Source: Tubulanus polymorphus
Lineage: Eukaryota; Nemertea; Palaeonemertea; Tubulaniformes; Tubulanidae
DNA length: 64,000 nucleotides
Direction: 5' to 3'
Assembly: GCF_964204645.1 (NCBI RefSeq)
Contig: NC_134033.1
Coordinates: forward strand, 8,282,231 to 8,346,230
Below the pieces are notes generated by a model. That model made no database searches and had not been told where the DNA came from. It saw only the letters and a list, made by a program, of their open reading frames with translations. Made by a program: the position numbers and the translations under genes. This document shows positions 33,104 through 45,100 of this stretch, one piece after another. The stretch's first letter is position 1, and each line of letters opens with the position of its first letter.

Positions 33104-36100
33104 GTAAGACGATGTGAGATAGAGAAACCGTGTTTAGAATAGGGTTTTACGAGCTGACACGGTACCATTCGCCCGAAAATTAACTTCATTCGCGTGCTTT
33201 CGCCGATAGCTTTCTACGGACTACGGTGATAAGGCCAAGCCAATTGATTAATGCGTTGCACACATACTCTCTATAAAGAAAAAGTATTTTGACGATTTTT
33301 TGCAGGTTGCTTTTGTTAACGGTGATGTTATTGTTCGTGGATATTACGAACGCGGTAAGTTGTAATTTTTCGGAATTTGAAAAATGTATATTATTCTTGA
33401 CATAATTTTCCTAAGCCCTTCTGGTAATTTTTAATCTGACAATGATTTAATTTCATAATATCATGATCGGATAACCTCACATCTATTAAAGCTCAACTAC
33501 AGTGATAAAGATGGTAACTAACCCTAATCCTAACTTTACTTTACCATACTCATTGGAACAGACCCACCCAACCATCAGAAAACTTGCAATCGGAATTTTG
33601 CAGATAAAGCAGTTCTAAGTAATTAAGAATCAATAATTAGATTCAACGTGTTAAAACAGTTTTGAAAAATATGAAATCAGAAAAACAATATTAACAATTC
33701 TTTTTAAACAGCAAATATTCATTGTTCATGGTTATATTCAGTGGAATAAGTTTCAATATTTTTCAGATTTTGAAAGAGCATTATTCATTTGAATCAGTAG
33801 TTTTCAGTAAAACCTGGCTACTACCAATCTTTGGAGATTTATTTGAAAATGTTAAAAGTTTTTCTACCCAAAATGTGTGATATTTAATGAATATTTGCTG
33901 TAAACCGTTAATATTGTGCGTCATTTACGCGCTATACTGTGAGACGGTCTGAATCAATTTTGATCAATTCATTTTATCTACATGTATTTTTCTATTAATT
34001 TATTTCTTTACTAAAAACAGCAAAATAGAAAAATGCTGTCACAATACTCAATGCAGTTAAGAAAAAAGGAAAGAGAGTGCCCCCAGGGGTATTCTTAAAA
34101 AATTGTAGTCCAATCCCTGGCGGAAGAGGGTATCAAAGGCAAACTCATGGGTGGGAACTTCGGAGATTTTTGAGTAAAATTATGTTTAAGTGTATCGACC
34201 TTGATGCTGTGAATAGCGCATTTTTTCGTTTACGACCCGATTGTGGTGGTCGTTCTATTTTTTAACTGGAGATTCCTTTCATTTCCTATTGTACTTGAAA
34301 AAACATTACATTTCTGATTTCTTCGTAAATAAACTGATATTTGAATAGTGTCGAGAGTAATCAAAGTCTCGACGATTGTGCGTAAAATCTGCTTTAAAAC
34401 CGATTTGATGTCGGTTCGAAACCATTGAAAAGTTTACAATTTTTATAACGTTTAGATAATCATTTTCCAGACACTGAAATAAAGTGCATATTTTATAAAC
34501 GTTTTGTTAGGTTTCCTAACATTTTTATGTAATCATTGAGTATAATTATTTGGGAGAACCTGTGACAAGATGCGATAAATCGCAAAAACATGTCTACAGA
34601 AGGCATTGGAGGTTTGAATTACGACGTATCGTGGAAGTTTTTTCAAAATCATTACAAATGCATAAACGGTTAACAATGGTATAATACCACATCTTGGAAG
34701 TTTCAGTCATTAAACACGGGTTTGTGATTGCACTTGATAAAGTTGAGTCTGATGAAAATACTTAAGCAGCCAAATGGACTAAGGATTCACATGGATGTTG
34801 TCATATTTAGTGAGCTGCATGGGTTCATAATCCAGGCCTTATTTGAAATATTTATGCAACAGCTTTGCAGATAAGAAGAAATTCTAGATATGAACTTATC
34901 TTACATTGGTTTTAAGTTTATTGACTCATCGGCAATAATGGTTAACTGTGCCTTTTGTCTGTATTGAACTAATCTGAAGTTTGTATTAGATATGCACAAA
35001 ATGCTCGAATATCTGTATATATATATCATTTTCGTTTTTCAGAGCATTGGCTGTAATTACAAGCTTAGTGCACACAACAAAGCATAAACACGAAAAGCAA
35101 AAACGGTTTTACTTTTCTGCCTCGTTTAGTGATTGTGTACATCGCTAAGAACAGAGCAACATGAAACAAGCTAAAAACAATCATCTCTGTTTCATGTTTC
35201 ATATTTATGATATTTTTCATATTTTTCTTCATTCATCAAAGTATTATAATTGCTTGTATAACTTTCATTATGTCTTGTTCTGTGCCTTAGGCTTTAATTG
35301 TCAGATCAGATTCAAAAGTCAAGATTTAAGTCATTTAAAGAGCACTCAATTTAGTTTGGAGAGTAAGTGCCTCTAGGACAGACATACACCAGAACAATGA
35401 ATGGTTTGTGTAATAAGTGTAAAAGGGTAGACTAGAGGATCAACAGTCGAAAATGTCAGTTTATTTTCAATCCTTTTGAACAGGCAACACGTAGACTGCA
35501 CAAACTCACACAACAGTGATAATAAGTCCAGAGTTGGATTAAACTGTGCTATTGAATCCAGAGTGAAATTTAGAATATGACTGGTCCAGAGCATCTATCT
35601 ATTTACAGGGCTGGCAAGCTGTAAACCCCCTAAAAGATTTGTGTTTGTTTTTTCAATGGGGTTCATGGGTCTTCCCTAGGGTAGTAAAGAGCTTGTACCC
35701 GTCAGGCCAATGGTTTTTTCTCATATTTACTCTCAGACAGACTGATATATTGTAAAAAACCAACGAATAACAATAAAAACTGACAAATGAATAAAAGCAA
35801 TAGAGAAATTTAGGTGAACTCTGCGCTATATTTTTGTGGGTGAATAGTCTTTAAGAAAATATGTCTGGTCCATAGGTCACAGAAAGAAGAGATGCAATAC
35901 TGGCCCAGTTTTCTGTAGAATTTGCTATCAATAGGGATGTTATTTTTGCTCCTAAACCGGAATAGACCATATAAACCCATCAGAAGAAAAACCGGTATGA
36001 CTCATTCAGCCTATCTGGTCTTATCTGGCTGCTTTCATTATGAATTTGATCACAGTCTTGGTTATTGTTACTTAAGATGGTTTTCACATTTGCACATTTG

Positions 36101-39100
36101 TTCAGGAGGAAACCGTAATTTGTCAATGTCCTGGTGTTGCGCAACATGTTTGAAAGGGGCAACATTTTGTGCTAAGGCAGCCAGAATCCCCTTTTTACTA
36201 ATTTGTCCAACGTTTGGTTCAAACCTCAAATCTTGCCTCAAATCCGCCCCCGTAACAGAGCTTAATTCATGAAAGTTAAGTTTATTAACCAACTTATTGG
36301 AATGGTGTATTCAGAAGAATTTTGAGGACCAAGACCTATCCCTGTGTAAACCATCTGGTGATTTAGCTCATATGCTTACTGTGAATTTAATCACTGAAAA
36401 AACACTGTGGGATTCATTCATCCCAACCAGAAAATCAGGTCAAGTTATATCAACTGCAGTTGACCTGCTGTGGCCTTGCATGTGGGAGGCATCTGATAGT
36501 GAAATATCATGATCTCTAAGATGAAAGATGCTGGAAGGCACACAGTAGTGATACATGTAACTCCTTATCTTTTATATCACTTGGAAGAACAATTATAGTA
36601 GACAATGGCTTATTGTCTTCTTTCCATATGTTAATTAATTGAGTAAATGAAAGTCTAGTATTCTATCCTTCCAACTTGGATGTATAAATTAAAGAAGTCT
36701 TAGAATTTGAGTAATGAAACTTTTTTGAAACTGACTGACTGCTACTTCCAGGATTCAAACACATGAACCCTGAAGTGATGAAAGACCAGTACATGAAAGA
36801 CTGACTGAATGTAGATATTCCACCTGATGATGGCTGTTAGTCAACAGCCGAAATGTTGTGGTTTCATAATAATAAATTTGATTGTATAATTTTAAATTCG
36901 AAGTGTTGGATTTCTTCATTTATCTGCAGTATACACGGATTATAGTGTTTATTCGACAACTAACTGACTGTCTGACTGCTACCATCAGAATTCAAACACA
37001 TGAACCCCGGTATGACGAGAGACCAGTGAAAGAGTGACTGACTGCTACCACCAGGATTCAAATAGATTGTGAAAGAAGACCAATAAAAAGATTCTGGTAT
37101 CTTCGGACACTTAATATTTCATAATCAAACTCTCTGTTTTCACAAGCAACTACACACACTCGACTCACATACATCATAGTATCCTAAAAATAGGTATGCT
37201 ATCTAGCTTATGAAAAGGAAATGTTTTGTTTTGAAATCTTGAAATATCTTTGCTAGATGGGGCCAATTTTCTCAGAAATCTCTCTAATCGGCAGCTGAGT
37301 GAAATATTTCGTGTTGAGTTCCGCTTCCCAGATGTGTCATTTCATCCTTTAATTGCGTTAGGAGGTGGTGATATAGTCAGGACATCCTGTTATGTCTACA
37401 CACACACAGCAGCACCTACGCACACTAGATCCTACGCACCAGACACCCCCCCACCCCCGCAGAAGATTGTGAAAAAGCTGGAAAATACAGATGGCTTCAG
37501 TTCACCGCAGTCGCCGCAAAAATGCTTAAAATGTCTTGGTATCTGCCAGGAAATAGAAAATGCAAACCGCAGAGCGTACCACAGCGTGGCTAGAAAATTA
37601 GTCTCGCCGCGTGAAAACATACAGATATATATGTATAATATGTTTTTATGAAATTGATTAAAAGGAAAAGGGTATTTCCTGAAATGGTTAGCACACCCAC
37701 ATTTTGAGGAAAGAGTTGTTTGGGTTTTTGCTTTTGATAAGAATTTTATTGTAAAGAGTGACAAGTGGAAATAATTTGAAAGGCAAAGTAAATATGTAGG
37801 GGATTTTATAGACCTGTTCAAATTAGACTAGATTTAGATTATAGATTTAAACTCTGCCAGTCAAATATGAACAGTTTGATAGAGCCATGGTTTATCAAGT
37901 TTTTTGGTTACCTTATCGTTAAAGTTAAAACAGATCTATAAAACCGGGAACGTTGTGAAGTTTTTGTATTGAGAAAGTTGAGAAAAAAACAGATAGGACA
38001 TCATTTGTGGATCAATGAAAGAAATCACTTTGAATAATTCTGTAAAACTGCCAGTATATACAATTACCCGGTACTCCAGGATTAATCAGTGCTCAATACG
38101 CTAGGGCAAATAGTAGCTAGTTAGTATCCACAAGGTTCGCTATAACCAGCGGTTGGTTTCTTCTTAGATTCAAACAAAATCATAATATACATGAACCCGA
38201 TTATCATCCGAATAGACCTCGTAACATGATTCCGTCTAAGATTTGGTCTGTAGTGATTCTGGAATACTCGTCTGGAATACCCGGTGATAATTTCAACCCA
38301 AACCTAGGACGTCCAGAGTAGGCCTACACTATGAATTCTGGAATGGCCTATTCTGTAAACCTGATAAAACTGGCCAGTAGATCTTATGATGGCTGGAAAA
38401 ATGCTAACATCTAAAGTGGATTTGATTTAGAATTAACGAGTACGATCTGAATAATCTACTGCTCGCTATGCCATCAGGTTGTATGGTTGGTCTCACTGAA
38501 TCCTCATCATTGTTAATTACTTCAAGTTCAGACAGTGTTGTGAGATTAGGCTTTATCATAAACACTGAATGATCCTCCTATTTCTGAAGAGCCACTCAAA
38601 CACTATGAGTACTCTGAGTGCTCTGAGACAATTCAACTACCCAGGCCAATTGACATTAATACAATAAGCCAAATATAGCAATAAAAATACAATCAGTACT
38701 AGGGTCAAGGACACCCACACAATTTAAGTGCGCTCAGAAGATTTTTCCAGCTGATCTTTTTTTTAAATTGCACATAAACAGTGACTTCTTCTGTCTCAGG
38801 ATAACCCGTGACATCAATAAAATAATATTGCTGGGAATATATACAACTAACTGAACTACTGATTGTTTTTTGTTTATTTTCCTCTGAAAAAAATAAATTT
38901 TAACTTTTTTTTCTTGAATTTTTCAGCAATGTAGCGGAAAGAATTCGAGATGTTTGGCTGAGAAAGGAAATCGGGTATGTATCATCATTATCTTCAGTCA
39001 TACAGAGATTGGATGGAATAGTGAGAAAGGCCTATCTACTTTATTCAGGAATGCTTCTTTGGGCTCCAAGCTCTGTGGATGACCTTACAGGGCATCAGGA

Positions 39101-42100
39101 TCCCGCTGAGTGAAGAACACCAAGCATAGATGGTCTTCACCCTATCTAAAATCTACTTAAACCTTGAGATCTAGGGTTTTATCTTGAGTACATACGTATA
39201 CAAGCATCCCTGATCAAACTGCTTCTGACACCGGTGGAGAGCCTCCAAAAGCGAAGATGAATGAATGAGAATAGATTACAACATATAGAAGTTTTTTTCA
39301 TCCTTAGTGCGTATGTGCCCACATACTACACGCTAAATTAACTAGACTAAATAATTTACTCGATAGTATTTTTTCTTGCCTGAGGTACAGCAAGTTGTTT
39401 TTAAAACTGTCTATCGGGTAAAGTATGCAACGTAAAGTATGCAACGTAAACTGCATAAACCCGAAGTGTAAGCCTACTCTATACATAGTGGCCTCGGCAG
39501 CAGCAGTTGTGTCAGTTGTTTTTCTAACAGCTTCGTTGCGATGTTTAGTTTGCTATTTCTGTAACTCCCTCTCTTTTACAAATGTTACTACATCTTGCGT
39601 ACGTGCCTTCATACATAAACATACCATACCATACAGATGTCTGCTGGAGTAGCCAGAGATGAAAATTCCTGTACAAGCAGGAACTGGTCCATGAAACAAG
39701 GCGCCTACAGCCACTACAGCAATGTACACCAGGGCCAAGATTTAAAGGTCTTTGATGTTGATTACATTGGTGCCAGTACTGATCACTCAGCAGTTGGATT
39801 TGTTCTCCTTGCCAATGCCCAAATTTATTGTATACCAAATCATATTTTGTCTAACTGCTTAATGATTTTTAGTTGGCTCTAGTCTACCAGATCTCTCAGG
39901 AAGCTAGAAATTATGTTGTATCAATGACAAGAAATGGGGTACATCCACTACGACGAGTTAGCTTGTAACTCGCTGGCAATATACGATACATCTGAGGCTT
40001 GTCACAGGCAGCAAAAATCTTCACTATTATTACCTACTTTCAATCCAGGCCCATCGGAAGCAAAATTATTGGTAGGGCCCCCTCCCAATATGTGCCCTTA
40101 AATGCCGGAATTATAATATTCAGGATTCTCACATTTTTTCGAAAAGAACCAAAGTCAACAAACTCTTGGAAATAACTAGATTTATAAACATTACCAGGAT
40201 TTGTTTATTTTGCATCAAGGAGAACAGCGCAATCCCAGGCCGCTGAAAGCGATAATGGGCACAATGAAAAAAGGCCTTAAAAATATTGTTGGTGGAAAAA
40301 AATATTGGGTGGGCTTGGGGCCCCCAGGGTCACACTCACTCCGTCGGCCCTGCGACCTAGTCACGCAAAAAGCGATCTTAATTTTTCTCAAGGTATATTC
40401 ACTCTCGAAGGCCAGTAATATTACTACTGGGTAACTGATTACAACATCATTGGACAATTAGCTGTGATTGGCCCATATAAACTTCTCCTACTGATAAGTC
40501 AATAAATTCTGTGATTTATATTTTTGCTGGGTTTGTTTGATCGATCTCAGCATGTGTATGAGTTATAAATAACTGTAATATCTAGGTTCCCCACAGGTCC
40601 CTGGCCTCGTTACCCAGTTCCACAGCTTGATAGTGTCAAAGTACATTAAAAGAAACATTTAATGATGAATCTCACAAGAAGCACTCCCGAAAAACTGCAT
40701 ATTTGGGGATATTAAGTTTAGGGGCACCTTTAGAGTCTCTGAATATTTGACAGTGGCCTATATTTCCTTCTATTGCGGCCAAACTTTGTGTTTCTGATTA
40801 AAGAATATCCATATTTTTTGTTTTTCCTTAACCCATTAAACGCCGACTGAGGGCATTGTTAGCAGGTTTGATGAATCTTTTTTCCCAACTAATGGGAGAG
40901 AGAAGTGAAGAACCAAAGTGAAGGACCAAAAAACTCAATTGCAAATTTCGGTGACCATTTTTGCCAAATTTTCTATGATTGAGCATTGACCCCCAGGAAT
41001 GAAGGAGCGCAAGGAGCATGTGCTCCCGTCGCAATTTACCTGTGCTGTTTTGAAAATACAATGGCAATATTTTTCAGGGCAATTTTTCCACCCGCATCAA
41101 ATAAATAGTAGTCCGCAACGCAAGATTTAGCTTAGTTTTAATGTAATGGATTAACGTAAATGCCCCCTAAGTGCCTAGAAATTGCACAGAAATTTCCAAA
41201 TTTTCCATGGCCCATATTTTGGCTTAACATGCCCTTTTTCAGTGTACGGTATATGCCATTTTCATTTCTCTGTGCTCCTTACAAAGTTTGCCACTTGATC
41301 CGCCCCTGGACCTCTTCGCCGCATCCAATGACGACAATCTTTGGTCAGTCGTTCACTGCTAATGTGCTCGGACCTCCTACATTGTGGAAATCCTAGCTTC
41401 ACCCCTGGATCATTTTATTTGAAATTTACAATCCCACTCGAAATGTCATAAATTAGATCTTTCGTGATTGTAAATTTTCGGATATACAAAAATCACATAG
41501 AACATAGAAGCATATACTCAAAACAGACACAAGAACTTCACTGTTAAAACTGCTGCAGTTGGATGGTTTATGATTTCATCTGAAATGATGTTCTTGAGTT
41601 ATGTTTTGCTCGTAAAATTGAGCAGTAAATTGTAAAAGTACGTGGCAAAGGTCTACTGGTTTTCAGTCCGGCTCTGAGTTCAATGTCTGGCTTGTAAGTA
41701 AATCTATAAGAAACTGAAATTTGATCGAGGAAATTGATCGGGGCTTGAAACTTTGAAATGATTTTATATGAACATTTTGCACACATATGCTGGCCCTAGG
41801 CCCAGTTCTATGTGTAAGGGCTTTATTCGTTATTATTTAGAGTACACATTTTTCAGGAAAAGGCGGAAGGATGAATGCAAAAATGATCATTATTCGAATA
41901 TTTTCCAGATAAAACCGTGAAAGGACTGTGGAAAAATAAAAAGAGAGTGAAAAATTGTATTGAATTTAATTCAAATGATAATGGAGATGCAAAGAAGGCT
42001 AAATTTTTGCAAATTATTTGATTCGAAATTGAAAAAATAAATAATAATAAAAAATAAAGACTAAAAACTATCTTTATATGATGTTTTTGCCTGAATTCTG

Positions 42101-45100
42101 GGCGATGGATCTATACTCCAAGTAATAAACAAAGTGAAAATTGATATTAAAATTGAGTGGAACTAGATTTAGAGAATCAAACCCACATAACTGTGGAACT
42201 GGATCTAGAGTCAAACCTATACAACTGTGGAACTGGGCGCAGAGTCGAACTCAACTCCAACCATTGTTGAAATTGCTGTCGGATTATGTATCGAATTAGT
42301 TCCACCAGGGAAGTGTAATGAGTCTTCCTTTCTTACATAGTTATCTAGTTCCAATCGCATAAAGCAAAGTAAATAGCAAATGACACAATGACCTAGAATA
42401 CAATCATTTAAGTCATTACATTATTTCCTTCCTTGAGATTTTCCTTGAGAATTTATCAGTGGGAATGGGCGAGCTTATCAACATGTGAGCAATCAGGGGT
42501 GGATCCAAACAGAATAATGTAGCGCCTCAGAATACATCACATCTTAGATTTCTAGATGTTCTTAGGGTACTAACAATCTTAGTGAGTTAATTAGTCCCTG
42601 TGATTAGTAAATGTGATTGAATTAATTCTGTTTTTGTTTACAGGGTCCACCAGGACCTATTGGCCCAGCTGGTCCACAAGGAAACCCCGGATTGCCCGGG
42701 CCAGAAGGACTAGTTGGTCTGAAAGGACAGAAAGGCGAAGATGGCGTGGCAGGTCCTACAGGTCCTAAAGGTGACAGGGTATGTATTGAATAGGAATGAA
42801 TTAGACATCTGAAGTGCAGACTTCTACTAGGGATGCTCTGTACATGTAGGTGGGGTTAGGACATTCTGCTTCTTGACATTTGTTAGATCTCATAAAGCAG
42901 GGAAGGAAGGATAACGCAGGATAGGGTACAATGGGTAAATTCTGTTATGTTAGGGTCAGTAAGGGGTAGGATTGGATAGGTTCAAAAGTACCATTCTGCT
43001 TGGTTGGATGAGAGTATTGTAACTACAGGTTGGCTATTGTGCTATGGCTGTAAGGACTATCTGAAGTTTGTTATTACAATCACACTGCATTAAAATCATC
43101 TGTAGTTATAATTTTATGACTTGTCGATGAAAATAGAAAGAAACAACTGATTTTGCATACAGTTTGCTAATTAACTAACAATCGATTAATTTTCGTATGC
43201 AAACCTCTGCATAAAAGTTACGCCATCCAAAAGTTTAGACTGTTACAAACAGCTTCCCATAGCTTGTAGGTTTCTATCTTTTATGGTTTTCTCACAATAA
43301 TAATTTGAATTTATGTTGCCTAATTGTTGCAGTGAAACAATGTTTTGTTGAAACCATTTAATCGGTAATAATGCCAGAGGTAAAAATGTCAGAGGGATAT
43401 ATGCAGTTTATTTGGTAAATTCATATTCAAAATAAGAACTGTAACAAGAAAAACAAGAATTTTTAATCTAACGCTTTCAACCAAATTTTTGATTCGATTA
43501 ATTATAACAAACTAGTGTGTCAAATCTTCATGAACTCATTTCATTGTTGATTTGATATTATTAATTTCAACAAACTAGCTAGTCAAAAGCTTCTCATAAA
43601 CTATTTATTTAATTCTTTGATTTGATATTTCAAATTACAACAAGAAATTGATCTGTGTTATTTCTAAACTGTGCCATCATTTTCTAATGTCCAATTATCT
43701 CGAAATGTGTTGTTAGAAATATTTCATATAAAATGCCATTATTCTTGTAGCAAACAACATGCAAGCTTTACGCATCAAAATGACATTGTCATTGTTTTTA
43801 AAATTTCTATGAAGAAATTCAGTTTAAAAGTATGAATGAAATTTTCACGGGAGGGGGCGTTTCCTTTCTACCTTGTGGGATTTACCTTTTAGCTTCACTT
43901 ACCAGTGCAATATGATCAACGGAATAATTATAGATAAGGATAACTCTAGTGACAATATTTTGATTCTACAAATTGATTGATTTAATTTGATCATCTAAAC
44001 TCAGTCTAGAATTAAAGCACTGAGTTGTCACTTGATAATGAATTATATTGACAGACTATCTTGATTTAAAGGGCACTTGCTGGTGCTTGCTGAGAAAATT
44101 CTGAAAATTTCACAGAAATCCGTTATTTTGAACAAAAGACGAATGTAGGTAATATTCCCCCGAGTAAAAATCCCCTGTTACGTCAAAAGACCCCCTGAAT
44201 ATGCACCTGCTTGTCTCAAATCGTACTTTTGATATTCTTTGTTTCAATGTAACAAAAGTTTACACGAATTGAACTTTATTTTGAATTATTGAAGTGAAGG
44301 CTCAACGCTATTGTTTACCTAGAGGCTTATGTTGACAAGCAACGCGACGCCTACTGACACTGATTAGCAGTCAATAGCCGCGATCACACAAGCATTTTTG
44401 GCCCAAATAACTGTTCACACGGGTGCCAAATGGTCCCGAGCCTGTTTGGCCCGGGCCAAATTTGCGCGACCAAAAACGTCGAACCAGGCCCGAGCCAAAT
44501 TTTAGCACCAGACAAATGATTGCGTTTGAATTGCAACTGGTACCGGAAATGATCCACTTTGCTTTGTTTGAGCATTGTTTAGTATCGAGTGAATGGTTTG
44601 CGTGTGAATGTGCTCTCTAATAAGCACGGGCCAAATTTTGCCCGAGCCTAACCCGTGTCAATTTGGCCCGGGCCAAATCGTCTCCCTGTGATCGCGGCTT
44701 ATGAGAGGCCGCCAGTTGCTGCTCTATGGGTTCAACATAAGCCGGCTTGCGACGGCAACCCGACGCCCACCGACTCATCGCAAGCCGTATCTGGCTAGTT
44801 GCCCATGTTTTACTCCGCCCTATGGTAGGTGGACAGTTGCTTTCGATCGCAACCGACAAAGCTCATCTGCGACGCGATGGAACTGAGCGCAGGGATTCCA
44901 GCCAATTAAGAGACCGAATATACATAGTACAAATTATGACCGCTAGTTAGTGTCATTCGTAATTAGTCATAAACTTTCAAATTCAAGTAGTTGAAAACAT
45001 GAACCGAACCTTCAGCATGACTGGACCGTAGATCTAGAAACGAAATAGGTAGAATTATGGTGTTAGCGGCCATCTTTATATGATGTCGCTAGCACATTGT

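Larger units (their letters stand above)
33355..38936 (+). other. alpha2-like intron 2
   Basis: 5.6 kb. 33.4-36.7 kb is plain AT-rich sequence. Around 36727-37085 is a repeat cluster with a hammerhead-like core (36824-36853), and 37250-37651 is an unexplained open frame. Remainder unremarkable. Confidence 0.7.

Noticed and set aside
37432-37821. 129-codon open frame on the minus strand
   Set aside because: Low-complexity composition, no recognisable domain, and it overlaps the more interesting opposite frame.
39425-39882. Overlapping open frames of 75-97 codons on both strands, one antisense frame with a hydrophobic stretch ([16 protein letters not shown])
   Set aside because: I could not tie it to any family, and no splice or start signals stand out.
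44423-44950. Several open frames on both strands
   Set aside because: All lie within MITE families B and E and follow their palindromic repeats.
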